From contig NZ_UGQM01000001.1 in assembly GCF_900454025.1 (NCBI RefSeq), positions 5,766,001-5,830,000 on the forward strand: a DNA stretch of 64,000 nt, written 5' to 3'. This document shows, one piece after another, positions 31,951 through 42,202 of the stretch. The notes beneath the pieces are model-generated. The model was given only the letters and a program-made list of their open reading frames with translations, was not told the origin of the DNA and did no database searches. How positions within the stretch are numbered: position 1 is the first letter of the stretch; the number at the start of each line of letters is the position of its first letter. Origin of the DNA: Mycolicibacterium gilvum (GTDB lineage Bacteria > Actinomycetota > Actinomycetes > Mycobacteriales > Mycobacteriaceae). Both the position numbers and the translations under genes were made by a program.

Positions 31951-32946
31951 ATGTCGTTGCGCGTCGCGGTCACCGGCCCCACGGGTGAGATCGGAATCTC
32001 CACGATCTCGGCGCTCGAGGCGCTGCCCGAAGTCACCGAGATCGTCGGTATGGCGCGGCGACCGTTCGACCCTGCCGCGCAGGGCTGGACCAAGACGCTC
32101 TACCGACAGGGCGACATCCTCGACCGCGACGCCGTCGAACGGCTCGTCGAGGACGCCGACGTGGTCGTCCATCTCGCGTTCATCATCATGGGTTCGCGGG
32201 AGGAGAGCGCCCGCGTCAACCTCGCCGGGACCCGCAACGTCTTCGAGGCCGTCGTCGCGGCCGCCCGCCCCCGGCGGCTCGTCTACACCTCGTCGGTGGC
32301 CGCCTACGGCTATCACGCCGACAACCCGGTGCCGATCACCGAGGACGTACCGGTCCGGGGCTCGGCCGAGCATTACTACTCCGAACAGAAGGCCGCCTGC
32401 GAGGCCGCACTGCGGGAGGTGACCGCGGGATCCGACCTCGAGGTGTACGTACTGCGCCCGTGCATCGTCGCCGGCCCCAAGGCCACCGCCCTGGCCGACG
32501 CCATGCCCTGGAATCAGCTCCCGATGCCGGTGCAGCGAGTCGCCCAGGCCCTGCCGCTGCTCAAGCCGCCGTTCCCCGATCCGGGTACGCCGCTTCAGCT
32601 CGTCCACCACGACGATGTCGCGGCGGCGATCGCGCTGGCGGTGACCACCACCACCGCGCCGCCGGGGGCCTACAACATCGCCGGTGACGGCGTGTTGTCG
32701 ATGTCTGCACTCGGCGAGGCCCTCGGTGCCCGGCCGGTCCCCGTGCCCCGCGCGGCGGCGGTGGCGGCATCGGAGGTGATCGCCCGGTTGCCGTTCGTGC
32801 CGTCCAGTCTCGAGTGGCTGCACGCGGGACGCACGTCGGTGGTGATGGACACCGGCAAGGCCAGGGATCAGCTCGGATGGAGACCGAAATACAGTGCGGC
32901 CGAGACACTCTCGGCGCTGGCCGCGGCCCGGGGGCACGGCGGATGA
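31951..32946 (+). CDS. NAD-dependent epimerase/dehydratase (extended SDR)
   Basis: 331 aa. N-terminal nucleotide-binding motif VTGPTGEIG, catalytic Ser/Tyr/Lys in LVYTSSVAAYGYH and YYSEQKAACE, then LRPCIVAGPKATA and HHDDVAAAIALAV typical of extended SDRs. It resembles NAD(P)-dependent sugar-nucleotide or hydroxy-lipid processing enzymes; the substrate is unknown. It begins 3 bp after the STAS stop and ends in a 4-bp ATGA overlap with the hydrolase gene, so it belongs to the same transcription unit, although a link to signalling is not obvious. Confidence 0.88.
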   Translation: MSLRVAVTGPTGEIGISTISALEALPEVTEIVGMARRPFDPAAQGWTKTLYRQGDILDRDAVERLVEDADVVVHLAFIIMGSREESARVNLAGTRNVFEAVVAAARPRRLVYTSSVAAYGYHADNPVPITEDVPVRGSAEHYYSEQKAACEAALREVTAGSDLEVYVLRPCIVAGPKATALADAMPWNQLPMPVQRVAQALPLLKPPFPDPGTPLQLVHHDDVAAAIALAVTTTTAPPGAYNIAGDGVLSMSALGEALGARPVPVPRAAAVAASEVIARLPFVPSSLEWLHAGRTSVVMDTGKARDQLGWRPKYSAAETLSALAAARGHGG

Positions 32947-33608
32947 CGGCCGTCCAGTACGCACCGGGACGATCCGCCGACCTGTACGGCGACCCCGCGG
33001 ACCAGACTGTGCTGCTGTGGCACGGCACGCAGACCGACGCGCGGCACACCGTGGGCACGCTCGCCGGACTACTGGTCGAGCGCGGCTTCAGTGTGGTTGT
33101 GCCGGACTGGGATTCACACAGCTCCGACGGTGGACGCTCGGACCTGCTGGCCTCCGCGGACTTCGCGCGGGACTGGACACGCAACCCGGACGGGCTCATC
33201 GTCGTCGGCTGGTCACTCGGCGCAGCCGCGGCCGCGGGACTCACCGCCGACGCAGGCCGGTATGGCCTCACCCTGGCGCACACGGTCTGTCTCGCAGGCG
33301 CGTTCATGGCCCACGATCCGATCTCGGGCGCCGACCTCACCGAGCTGACCGCCGGTGCGCAGGTACGTACCCCGTTCCTCCTGCTGCACGGAACCAGCGA
33401 CGACGTCGTCGGACCCGAGGCTAGCCGCGACTTCGCCGCCCACCTCGAAGCGACGGGGTGGCCCGTCTCGCTCACCGAGCTGGACGCCGATCACGGCGAC
33501 ATCGCCGGCGCCCGCTACGACGCGCGAGCCGACCGGTACGAACCCGCCGACGACCCGGCCACCCGGCGGGTCGCGGGCGAGGTGGCCGACCTCATCGCGT
33601 CGGTGACG

Positions 33609-33623
<15 letters not shown>
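32943..33623 (+). CDS. Alpha/beta hydrolase (dienelactone-hydrolase-like)
   Basis: 226 aa. Nucleophile elbow [13 protein letters not shown] (Ser), acid in [13 protein letters not shown] and His in DADHGDIAG give a complete catalytic triad. The oxyanion region is [12 protein letters not shown]. Short lid; no signal peptide, so cytoplasmic. Start ATG 32943 overlaps the SDR stop (ATGA). The 3' end overlaps the convergent thioesterase gene by 15 bp. Substrate unknown. Confidence 0.87.
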
Positions 33624-34018
<395 letters not shown>

Positions 34019-34022
<4 letters not shown>

Positions 34023-35326
34023 CAGCATCGCATCGATTGCTCGAAGGCGTTGGCCAGCAACGGTTTGTCGACGTCGATGGGGGCGTTGGCGAGCAGGCGC
34101 TGTTGCGGCCAGGCCCCGTCGGCGAGCGCGGCGGCGTCGGCGTCGGTGTATCCGACGCCGGCCAGCCCGTTGGGCATCCCGACCTGTCGCATGATCGTCA
34201 TCAGGTGTTCGGCCAGTACCGTGCCGGCGTCCTCGGGCGCCGCGTCCGCGGTGTCGGCACCCAGCCGGGCGGCAGCGAACAGATGCCGGGCGGGATCGGT
34301 GTGAGCCGTGAGCCGGAATGCCGCAGGAGCATTCAGGATCACCGACATACCATGCGGCACAAGGGGTTCGGAGTCCGGATAGCCGACCGGCCGGAAGTCG
34401 CGCACCTGTCCGGCCACCGCGTAGGCCATCGCGTGCGGAAGGTGCACGCCGGCGTTGCCGAACGCGATGCCGGCCAGCGTCGCCGCCCACATGACCTGCT
34501 CGCGGGCCTCCGAATCCGACGCGTCGGCGACGGCGCGCGCCAGATACGTGCCGAGCAGACGCAGCGCCTCGCCACAGCCCAGATCGCTCCACGGGTTCGC
34601 GCCCTGACTCATCGGGCGCTGGGTCGGCCGGGCCGGTGCCGCGCGGTGCGTGTACGGCCGCGCGGTGTAGGACTCCAGCGCGTGCGACAGCACGTCGAGT
34701 CCACTGCACGCCACCACGGTGGCCGGCAGGGTGCCTGTGCAGTCGGGGTCGACGAGTGCTTCGGTCGGGCGCAGTGCCGGTGACGCGATGCCCGTCTTCG
34801 CCGCCATCGACAACAGATCGAAGATCGCGATGCCGGTCACCTCACTGCCGGTGCCCGAGGTCGTCGGACAGGCGATGTGCGGCGCCAGCGGTCCCGGGAC
34901 CGGGGCGCCCGCGCCGACCGGGGCGTTGACGTACTCGAGGAAGTCGGCGGGATGGGTGGCGTACAGATTGGCCGCCTTGGCGGTGTCGATCACCGATCCG
35001 CCACCGACCGAGATGTACCCGTCGGGCGATGCCTCCGTGGCGAAAGCGGCTGCACTCCGGAAGGATTCGTCGGTCGGTTCGACGCGGACGTCGATGTAGT
35101 CCACCACGTCGATGCCGGCGGCGCGCAGCGACCGCTGCGCGGCGTCGAAGACCTCCAGCTGTGCGACGGCGGAATCGGAGAACAGCGCGGCCCGAGTGAT
35201 ACCCAGCGCGCGGGCGCGGTCGCCGACCTCGGCGATACAGCCCCGCCCGAACGTGACGCGGGATGCGTCGACGGTGAACGCGCCGTCCCCGTCACCGGTA
35301 TGGCAGCAACTCATCACCGACGCCAT
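34019..35326 (-). CDS. Hydroxyacid-oxoacid transhydrogenase (ADHFE1-like)
   Basis: 435 aa iron-type (group III) alcohol dehydrogenase. It follows mammalian ADHFE1/HOT closely: [34 protein letters not shown] [66 protein letters not shown] and [20 protein letters not shown] with metal-binding His residues. HOT couples oxidation of 4-hydroxybutyrate to reduction of 2-oxoglutarate. Mid-operon between an SDR and a thioesterase. The HOT assignment is strong on motif order; the physiological substrate is inferred. Confidence 0.9.
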
Positions 35327-35347
35327 GCTATCGGCTCGGGCCGCGTC

Positions 35348-36181
35348 TCACTGCGAAGCGAGTCGGGTCCGTTCGGTCATCGACGCGATCACGCCACCGT
35401 CGTTGAGGATGTCGGTGCCCGTCAGGTATCCGGCCTTCCGGGACGCGCAGAACGCCAGCAGATCGGCCATCTCCTCGGCGGTGCCCCAGCGCGGCACGGC
35501 CGCGTCGGCGACCATCGCGCCCGCACCCGCCTGCTCCTCGAGCCTGCCCATCTCGGTGTCGATCGAGCCGGGCGATACCGACAGGATCCGCAGCCCCTTG
35601 CCGTTGAACCGTTCCGCCTGCGCGACGCTGTACCACCGGACGAAGCTCTTGCTCAACGCGTACGCGATACCGGAGCGCGCCTCCTCGGGTGCGATCTCGC
35701 ACGCTGTGAGCATCTCGGCCATGAACGTGTCGGGATCCTGCAGCGCAGCGGGAAAGACCGCGGTCGGGATCAGCTCGGCGGGCAGTATGTGAGCCGCCAT
35801 CGACGCGACGTTGACGAGCGCGGCCCCCTCACCGGCGCGCGCGAAGAACTGTTCGCCGACGTTGACGGTGCCGAGAGCGTTAGTGCGCATGACGTATTCG
35901 GCGTCACCCATGCTCGGGCTCACCCCCGCGGTGTGGATCACCGACGCCAGGGTTCCCGCCACCGCCGCGCCGTCGAACAACCGGCCGACCGCGTCGCGGT
36001 CGGCGACGTCGCAGTGGACCGTCGTCGCGGAGATCCCGAGGCCGGCGAGCTCTGCCGCCGCCGCGTCGAGTCGCTCCTGCCGGACGTCACACAGCACGAC
36101 GGAGTGGTCACGTCCGACCACCTTGGCCGTCGCCAGACCCATGCCGCCGGCACCGCCGGTGATTAACGAAACTGCGCTCAT
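35348..36181 (-). CDS. Short-chain dehydrogenase/reductase
   Basis: 277 aa classical SDR. Cofactor-binding ITGGAGGMGLATA, DVRQ for cofactor choice (Asp favours NAD), IHTAGVSPS, and catalytic Ser/Tyr/Lys in NVASMAA and YALSKSFVRWYS, then SVSPGSIDTEMG. Good Shine-Dalgarno GGGAGG before ATG 36181. First gene of the minus-strand operon with HOT (21 bp on) and thioesterase. A role in 4-hydroxyacid or steroid-type ring oxidation would suit the neighbours, but is unproven. Confidence 0.9.
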   Translation of the reverse strand: MSAVSLITGGAGGMGLATAKVVGRDHSVVLCDVRQERLDAAAAELAGLGISATTVHCDVADRDAVGRLFDGAAVAGTLASVIHTAGVSPSMGDAEYVMRTNALGTVNVGEQFFARAGEGAALVNVASMAAHILPAELIPTAVFPAALQDPDTFMAEMLTACEIAPEEARSGIAYALSKSFVRWYSVAQAERFNGKGLRILSVSPGSIDTEMGRLEEQAGAGAMVADAAVPRWGTAEEMADLLAFCASRKAGYLTGTDILNDGGVIASMTERTRLASQ

Positions 36182-36253
36182 CTGTAAACCTCCCGGGGTT
36201 ATTCAACACTGCGCGCCGACCGTGGCGGAATCCCCCGCCGGTAGTTTCGAAAG

Positions 36254-37459
36254 ATGACTGACAAACCGGTGGAGGTCACTGCCGAGCGCTCGCGCGAGGA
36301 GCGACGGCGTCGGTCACCCCGGCGGCGGCGCTGGGTGCGCACGCTGATCGTGCTGACGATCATGCTGCTGCTGTTCGGGGTTCCGTGGTGGACGCTGGTG
36401 ATGTCGGGCAACGCGTGGCCGGTGCCTGTCCTCGTCGCCGGCACCGTGGTGTTCGCGGCGGCGTTCGTGGCGTTGCCGACGACGATGCTGCTCGGTCACG
36501 GCCGGCGCAGCGACCCAGCCTCGGTCGCCGGGGACGTGCTGCTCGGCGTCGGCTGGGTGCTGTTCGTCTGGTCGGTGCTGGGTCAGCTGTTCGGGCTCGT
36601 ACTGCTCGTGGGCGGCGTCGAGGACCCCGCGCGCTCCCGGATCGTCACCACCGCGGTGCTCGTCGTGTCCGTCGGACTGCTCGGGTGGGGGCATTTCGAG
36701 GCCATGCGGGTGCCGCAGATCAGGCGCCTCGACGTCACGCTGGCGCGGCTCGGCCCAGCCCTCGACGGGCTGCGCGTCGCCGTCATCACCGACACGCACT
36801 ACGGCCCCATCAACCGTGCCCGATGGTCGGCGGCCGTGGTCGATCGCGTCAACGAGCTCGACGCCGACGTGGTGTGCCACGTCGGCGACATCGCCGACGG
36901 GACGACCGACATCCGGGACGCTCAGGCCGCCCCGCTCGCCATGGTGCGGGCGAAAGCCGCCCGCGTCTACGTCACCGGCAATCACGAGTACTTCAGCGAG
37001 GCGCAGGGCTGGCTGGACTACATGGAACGCATCGGGTGGGACGCGCTGCACAACCGGCACATCGTGGTCGAGCGCGGTGGCGACCGGCTCGTCGTCGCGG
37101 GCGTCGACGATGCCACCGCCGCCGGTTCCGGAGTCCGGGGGCACGGCGCGGACCTGACCGCCGCGCTCGACGGGGCCGATCCGTCGTCGCCGGTGCTGTT
37201 GCTCGCGCATCAACCCAAGCAGGTCGTCCGCGCGGCCGCCGCGGGTGTCGACCTGCAACTGTCGGGACACACGCACGGTGGGCAGATGTGGCCGTTCAAT
37301 TTCCTGGTCCGTCTGGAGCAGCCGGTCGTGCAGGGACTGAGCCGGCACGGCGAACGGACCCAGCTCTACACCAGCCGCGGGACCGGTTTCTGGGGCCCGC
37401 CGTTCCGGGTGTTCGCGCCGAGCGAGATCACCCTGCTGACGCTGCGCAGAGCCCGGTAG
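36254..37459 (+). CDS. Membrane metallophosphoesterase (YkuE-like)
   Basis: 401 aa. Basic N-terminus ([13 protein letters not shown]) and about four TM helices (28-50, 55-78, 92-118, 128-148), followed by a calcineurin-like metallophosphoesterase domain: ITDTHYGPIN, CHVGDIADG, VTGNHEYFSE, LLAHQPKQVV and LQLSGHTHGGQMWPF, which together give the dinuclear metal site. The catalytic domain appears cytoplasmic or at the membrane face. Substrate could be a phospholipid head group or cyclic nucleotide. Divergent from the SDR gene. Confidence 0.9.
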   Translation: MTDKPVEVTAERSREERRRRSPRRRRWVRTLIVLTIMLLLFGVPWWTLVMSGNAWPVPVLVAGTVVFAAAFVALPTTMLLGHGRRSDPASVAGDVLLGVGWVLFVWSVLGQLFGLVLLVGGVEDPARSRIVTTAVLVVSVGLLGWGHFEAMRVPQIRRLDVTLARLGPALDGLRVAVITDTHYGPINRARWSAAVVDRVNELDADVVCHVGDIADGTTDIRDAQAAPLAMVRAKAARVYVTGNHEYFSEAQGWLDYMERIGWDALHNRHIVVERGGDRLVVAGVDDATAAGSGVRGHGADLTAALDGADPSSPVLLLAHQPKQVVRAAAAGVDLQLSGHTHGGQMWPFNFLVRLEQPVVQGLSRHGERTQLYTSRGTGFWGPPFRVFAPSEITLLTLRRAR

Positions 37460-37480
37460 CAGCTCAGGCAAGATACCTGC

Positions 37481-38305
37481 GTGTCCTCCTCGCTCGGCGA
37501 CGTGCTCGCCTCCATGCAACTGCGGTCTGTCGGCGACGGCCTGTTCGCCGGCGCGCAGCTGCCCGCGCCGGCCAACCACATCCTCGGCGGTCACATCTCC
37601 GCGCAGGCCCTGCTGGCCGCCAGCCTGACCGCCCCGGGCCGCGCCCCCCACAGCGTGCACACCTACTTCCTGCGTCCGGGCGACTCCCGGCACGCGGTGA
37701 CGTTCGAGGTGGTGAAACTCCAAGAGGGACGGACGTTCTCGGCGCGTCGAGTCACCGCGCGCCAGGGCGACGAGATCCTGCTGGAGGCCCTGTCGTCGTT
37801 CAAACTGCCCACCGAGGCCCCGGGTGGGGTCACGTATCAGCCGCCGTGTCCCGACGTCCCCGCGCCGGAGTCGCTGCCGGTGGTGGCGCCGCATTCCGCG
37901 GAATCCCACTCGGCGGAGGGGACGTGGGCGAGCCTGCGCTGGTTCGAACGGCGCGTCGTCGACGCCGCGACCGGCCCGCCGGCCCCGGCCCGGATCTGGC
38001 TGCGACCCGACGGCGAGGTGCCCGACGATCCGGTGCTGACCGCGTCGTTGGTGGCGTACCTGTCGGCGGTGACCCTGACCGAACCCGCTTACGCCGCCCG
38101 CAGCGGGCTGGTGATGGCGGCCCAGCGCGACCACTCGGTGTGGTTCCACGCCGCGGCCGATCTGTCCGACTGGATGCTCTACGACATGGCGTCGCCGAGC
38201 AGCGCCGACACGCTCGCGCTCGCCCGCGGCACGCTGTTCAACCGCAGCGGCGAACTCGTATGCACGGTGCGTCAGGAGATGTACTTCCCGCCGCCTCGCG
38301 GCTGA
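37481..38305 (+). CDS. tesB: Acyl-CoA thioesterase II (TesB)
   Basis: 274 aa double-hotdog thioesterase: HILGGHISAQALLAASLTAP, SVHTYFLRPGD, FSARRVTARQ and the C-terminal hotdog with RDHSVWFH, DTLALARGTLFNRSGELVCTVRQE (the Asp/Thr/Gln site). Broad-specificity acyl-CoA hydrolysis is expected. GTG start at 37481, 21 bp after the metallophosphoesterase stop, so the two may be co-transcribed. Convergent with the SRPBCC gene (9 bp gap). Confidence 0.93.
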   Translation: MSSSLGDVLASMQLRSVGDGLFAGAQLPAPANHILGGHISAQALLAASLTAPGRAPHSVHTYFLRPGDSRHAVTFEVVKLQEGRTFSARRVTARQGDEILLEALSSFKLPTEAPGGVTYQPPCPDVPAPESLPVVAPHSAESHSAEGTWASLRWFERRVVDAATGPPAPARIWLRPDGEVPDDPVLTASLVAYLSAVTLTEPAYAARSGLVMAAQRDHSVWFHAAADLSDWMLYDMASPSSADTLALARGTLFNRSGELVCTVRQEMYFPPPRG

Positions 38306-38314
38306 GGCTGCAGA

Positions 38315-38749
38315 TCAACTCTCGACGAGGACCTTCAGCCGTTTGACGGTCTCGTTCATGATGCTCCCGACCTGGCGGGCGGCGACCCGGTCGGCGATCA
38401 GCCCGAGCAGTCCGCCGGGTGCTTCGTAGGCCAGGCGGAAGGTGACCTTGGTCCGTCCGTCTCCGGCGTCGCGCATCCGGAAGCGGCCGCGCAGCGTCAC
38501 GCCGGTGATGCCGATCCACGCCAGGTCACGCGGCTCGTCGAACTCGACGACCTCGATGACGCCGCCGATCGGGACCGACCCCACCTTCCAGTGCACGGTG
38601 TAGCGGGAGCCGACGCCGACCGGTCCCTCGGTCACCGTCTCCCACCGCTCCAGGTGGGCCATGAACTCGGGATAGCAGCCGGGGTCGCTGATGTGCTTCC
38701 ACACCAGATGCGGTTCGACGTCGACGATCACACTGCGCGAAAGCCTCAT
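38315..38749 (-). CDS. SRPBCC/polyketide-cyclase-like lipid-binding protein
   Basis: 144 aa START/Bet v1-type helix-grip protein: SRSVIVDVEPHLVWKHISDPGCYPEF, VGSRYTVHWKVGS, DLAWIGITGVTLRGRF and the C-terminal amphipathic helix (LLGLIADRVAARQVGSIMNETVKRL is the long closing helix). Binds hydrophobic ligands in a cavity; many mycobacterial members are of unknown role. The ATG lies 9 bp after the acyltransferase stop with GAGGGGAG as ribosome binding site, so the pair is an operon. Confidence 0.85.
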   Translation of the reverse strand: MRLSRSVIVDVEPHLVWKHISDPGCYPEFMAHLERWETVTEGPVGVGSRYTVHWKVGSVPIGGVIEVVEFDEPRDLAWIGITGVTLRGRFRMRDAGDGRTKVTFRLAYEAPGGLLGLIADRVAARQVGSIMNETVKRLKVLVES

Positions 38750-38758
38750 GCTCCCCTC

Positions 38759-39604
38759 CTACCCGAGTACCGGGAATCGCCGCTGCGCCGCCAGCCGGTC
38801 CACCCCGGACTGCAGGCTCGCCAGCACCCGGTCATTGACCGCGTCGTCATCGTCTGCCGCGATGTCATCGGCGGAGATCGGCTCCTGCACCTCGATCGCG
38901 ATCTTCGTCGGCAGCGGCAGGCGCGGGATCATGTCGCTGACGGCCAGTCCCCACGGCGGAGCCAGCAGGATCGGGACGCTCTTGAGCCGGGCGATACGGT
39001 CCACGCCGAGCAGACTGGCCAGCCACTGCCCGCGGTCGAGGAACAGCGCCGCCTCCTGACCACCGACGCTAGCCACCGGGACGATCGGCACGCCTGCTTC
39101 GCGGGCGAGCTTCACATAGCCCTTGCGGCCACCGAAGTCGACCTCGTGGCGTTTCCACGACGGCCGGAACACCTCGTAGTCGCCGCCCGGGTACACCAGC
39201 AGCGCGGCGCCGGACTTCAGTGCCAGCGTCGCGTTGTCGTGGTTGGCCGCGACCGTGCCGAACTTGCGCAGCGAGCCCAAGCCCGGCATGGACACGACCA
39301 GGTTGTGGGCAAGTTGGTAGAAAGGCCGCTCGACGCCGAAGTACGAGCAGAAGGCCAGCGTGAACACGAACGTGTCGGGTGGCAGGTTCCCACCGCTGTG
39401 GTTCCCGACGAGCAACACCGGCCCGTCGGCGGGAATGCGGTCGAGGCCGCGCACGTCGGCGCGGAAGTACAGCGACGCGAGCAGCCACAGCCCCGGCAGC
39501 TGTTCCCGGATGTAGTCGGCGTCGCGCTGATCGAGGTCGGCCTTGGGCACACGCGAGGACACCTCGTGCTTGACCCATCCGAGGACATCGCCCAACCCTG
39601 CCAT
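38759..39604 (-). CDS. PlsC/DGAT2-like acyltransferase
   Basis: 281 aa lysophospholipid acyltransferase superfamily member. The catalytic motif is VLLVGNHSGGNLPPDTF, an HX4D-type block with a longer insertion before Asp. Also seen are LVYPGGDYEVFRPSWKRHEV, GGRKGYVKLAREAGVPIVPV and PPWGLAV. These are common in mycobacterial diacylglycerol or phospholipid acyltransferases. No clear TM helix, so probably peripheral membrane. Followed by an SRPBCC gene that may carry its lipid. ATG 39604, divergent from the helicase. Confidence 0.88.
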   Translation of the reverse strand: MAGLGDVLGWVKHEVSSRVPKADLDQRDADYIREQLPGLWLLASLYFRADVRGLDRIPADGPVLLVGNHSGGNLPPDTFVFTLAFCSYFGVERPFYQLAHNLVVSMPGLGSLRKFGTVAANHDNATLALKSGAALLVYPGGDYEVFRPSWKRHEVDFGGRKGYVKLAREAGVPIVPVASVGGQEAALFLDRGQWLASLLGVDRIARLKSVPILLAPPWGLAVSDMIPRLPLPTKIAIEVQEPISADDIAADDDDAVNDRVLASLQSGVDRLAAQRRFPVLG

Positions 39605-39657
39605 GGATACCGATATTGACTGCGGCAGCGATCGGCAAACCTGGCAGGCTGTTGCCG

Positions 39658-42177
39658 ATGTCCGCTCCCCTGATCGCCGACCCCGGCGACGACCCTGACG
39701 ACGTGTTCGCCGCCTTCGGGGCGTGGGCGCAGGAGAACGGCACCACGCTGTACCCGGCCCAGGAGGAGGCGCTGATCGAGCTGGTCAGCGGCTCCAACGT
39801 CATCCTCGCCACCCCGACCGGCTCCGGTAAGTCGCTGGTCGCCACCGGTGCGATCTACGCCCAGCTCGCCGCCGGGGGCGTGAGTTTCTACACCGCGCCG
39901 ATCAAGGCGCTGGTCAGCGAGAAGTTCTTCGCGCTGTGCGAGGTGTTCGGTGCGGTCAACGTCGGAATGCTCACCGGCGACGCGTCGGTCAACGCGGATG
40001 CGCCGATCATCGCGTGCACCGCGGAGATCCTGGCCAACGTCGCGCTGCGGGAGGGCGGCCCAACCAGCACCGAGGCAGACATCGGATTGTGCGTGATGGA
40101 CGAGTTCCACTTCTACGGCGACCCCGACCGCGGCTGGGCGTGGCAGGTGCCGCTGCTGGAACTGCCGCAGGCCCAGTTCCTGTTGATGTCGGCCACGCTC
40201 GGAGACGTCACCTTCCTGCGCGAGGACCTGACCCGGCGCACCGGCCGCCCGACGGCGCTGGTGGCCAACGCCGAGCGGCCGGTGCCGCTGTACTTCTCCT
40301 ACGCGACGACGCCGATGCACGAGACCATCCAGGAGCTGATCGACACCCGACAGTCGCCGGTCTACGTCGTGCACTTCACCCAGGCCTCGGCGCTGGAGCG
40401 GGCGCAGGCGCTGATGAGCGTCAACGTCAGCAGCAAGGCGGAGAAGGCGGCGATCGCCGAGCACATCGGCGCGTTCCGTTTCTCGTCGGCGTTCGGGTCG
40501 ACGCTGTCGCGTCTGGTCCGGCACGGCATCGGGGTGCACCACGCCGGGATGCTGCCCAAGTACCGCAGGCTGGTCGAACAGCTGGCCCAGGCCGGCCTGC
40601 TCAAGGTCATCTGCGGCACCGACACGTTGGGCGTCGGTATCAACGTGCCGATCCGCACCGTGGTGTTCTCGGCGCTGTCGAAGTACGACGGCACCCGCAC
40701 CCGGCTGCTCAACGCCCGTGAGTTCCACCAGATCGCGGGACGGGCCGGCCGCGCCGGATACGACACCGCCGGCACCGTCGTCGTGCAGGCGCCCGACCAC
40801 GAGGTGGAGAATCTCAAGCAATTCGCCAAAGTCGCCGACGATCCGAAGAAGCGACGGAAACTGGTGCGCCGCAAGGTCCCCGAGGGCATGGTCCCGTGGA
40901 GCGAGGCCACGTTGAGCAAGCTGGTCGACGCGACCCCGGAGCCGTTGACGAGCAACATGAAGGTGTCGACGGCGATGATCCTCGATGTCGTCGACCGTCC
41001 CGGGGATCCGTTCGCGGCGATGCGGCGGCTGCTGACCGACAACCACGAGCCGCGCAAGAGGCAGCTGCGGTTGATCCGCGAGGCGGTCGGTATCGCGCGG
41101 TCGCTGCTGCAGGCCGGGGTCGTCCAGAGGTTGGCCGAACCCGAAGCCGACGGCAGGCGCTACCGGCTCACCGTCGACCTGCCGCGCGACTTCGCGCTGA
41201 ACCAGCCGCTGTCGACGTTCGCGCTGGCCGCCATCGGCCTGCTCGACGCGGAGTCGGATCAGTATGCGCTCGACATCGTCTCGGTCATCGAGGCGACGCT
41301 GGAGGACCCCCGCCAGATCCTGGCCGCGCAGCTGAACCGGGCCAGGGGCGAGGCCGTCGCGCAGATGAAGGCCGACGGCATCGAGTACGACGAACGCATC
41401 GAGTTGCTCGACGAGGTGACCTATCCCAAGCCGCTGGCCGAACTGCTCGGTCACGCGTATGAGGTGTATCTGCAGAGCAATCCGTGGGCGGCCGACGGAA
41501 AGCTGTCACCGAAGTCCGTGGTGCGCGAGATGTGGGAGCGCGGCATGACGTTCCGGGAGTACGTCAGCGAGTACGGGCTGACCCGTGCCGAGGGCGCCGT
41601 GCTGCGGTACCTGTCGGATGCATTCAAGGCGCTGCGCTCCGGGGTGCCCGCCGCCGCGCGCACCGAGGAGCTCACCGACATCGTGGAGTGGCTCGGCGAG
41701 CTTGTGCGGCAGGTGGATTCGAGCCTGCTCGACGAGTGGGAGCAGCTCACCAGCCCTGATCAACCGCACGACCAACCGGTCACGGTGCCCGCGAAGCCCC
41801 GCCCGCTGACCGGCAACGAGCGCGCGTTCACCGCGATGGTGCGCAACGCGCTGTTCCGGCGGGTCGAATTGTTCGCCCGCGAACGCTGGGACGAACTCGC
41901 GGCGCTCGACGGTCGCGGCGGACTGTCCGCCCAGCGGTGGCGCGAGATCGGCGACGACTATTTCGACGAGCACGACGACGTGGGGACCGGCGCCGACGCC
42001 CGCGGTCCGGCGCTGCTGATCATCGACCGGCAGCGCGACGTGTGGCGGGTGCGCCAGATCCTCGACGATCCCGCCGGCGACCACGACTGGGGATTCGAGG
42101 TCGAGGTCGACCTTGCGGCCTCCGACGAGGAGGGCGCGCCGGTGCTGCGCCTCACCGACGCGGGTCGCTTGGACTGA
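39658..42177 (+). CDS. Ski2-like DEAD/DEAH helicase with DUF3516 C-terminus
   Basis: About 839 aa from ATG 39658. Walker A ILATPTGSGKS, Walker B variant VMDEFHFYGD (DEFH), SAT as LLMSATLGD and motif VI QIAGRAGRAGYD define an SF2 Ski2-type RNA helicase (about residues 30-400). The rest (about 420-839, SNMKVSTAMILDVVDRPGDPF...) is the DUF3516 accessory region. Probably an RNA-unwinding or RNA-decay factor in the cytoplasm. A frame back to 39616 exists but would overlap the acyltransferase promoter. MSAPLIAD is the conserved-looking start. Confidence 0.9.
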   Translation: MSAPLIADPGDDPDDVFAAFGAWAQENGTTLYPAQEEALIELVSGSNVILATPTGSGKSLVATGAIYAQLAAGGVSFYTAPIKALVSEKFFALCEVFGAVNVGMLTGDASVNADAPIIACTAEILANVALREGGPTSTEADIGLCVMDEFHFYGDPDRGWAWQVPLLELPQAQFLLMSATLGDVTFLREDLTRRTGRPTALVANAERPVPLYFSYATTPMHETIQELIDTRQSPVYVVHFTQASALERAQALMSVNVSSKAEKAAIAEHIGAFRFSSAFGSTLSRLVRHGIGVHHAGMLPKYRRLVEQLAQAGLLKVICGTDTLGVGINVPIRTVVFSALSKYDGTRTRLLNAREFHQIAGRAGRAGYDTAGTVVVQAPDHEVENLKQFAKVADDPKKRRKLVRRKVPEGMVPWSEATLSKLVDATPEPLTSNMKVSTAMILDVVDRPGDPFAAMRRLLTDNHEPRKRQLRLIREAVGIARSLLQAGVVQRLAEPEADGRRYRLTVDLPRDFALNQPLSTFALAAIGLLDAESDQYALDIVSVIEATLEDPRQILAAQLNRARGEAVAQMKADGIEYDERIELLDEVTYPKPLAELLGHAYEVYLQSNPWAADGKLSPKSVVREMWERGMTFREYVSEYGLTRAEGAVLRYLSDAFKALRSGVPAAARTEELTDIVEWLGELVRQVDSSLLDEWEQLTSPDQPHDQPVTVPAKPRPLTGNERAFTAMVRNALFRRVELFARERWDELAALDGRGGLSAQRWREIGDDYFDEHDDVGTGADARGPALLIIDRQRDVWRVRQILDDPAGDHDWGFEVEVDLAASDEEGAPVLRLTDAGRLD

Positions 42178-42202
42178 AACGGCACGGGGTACAACGACAG
42201 GC

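Noticed and set aside
36314-38149. 611-aa open frame on the minus strand
   Set aside because: Shadow of the metallophosphoesterase and tesB genes; low-complexity Arg/His/Gln composition.
39217-41454. 745-aa minus-strand frame
   Set aside because: Antisense to the Ski2-like helicase, no recognisable motif.
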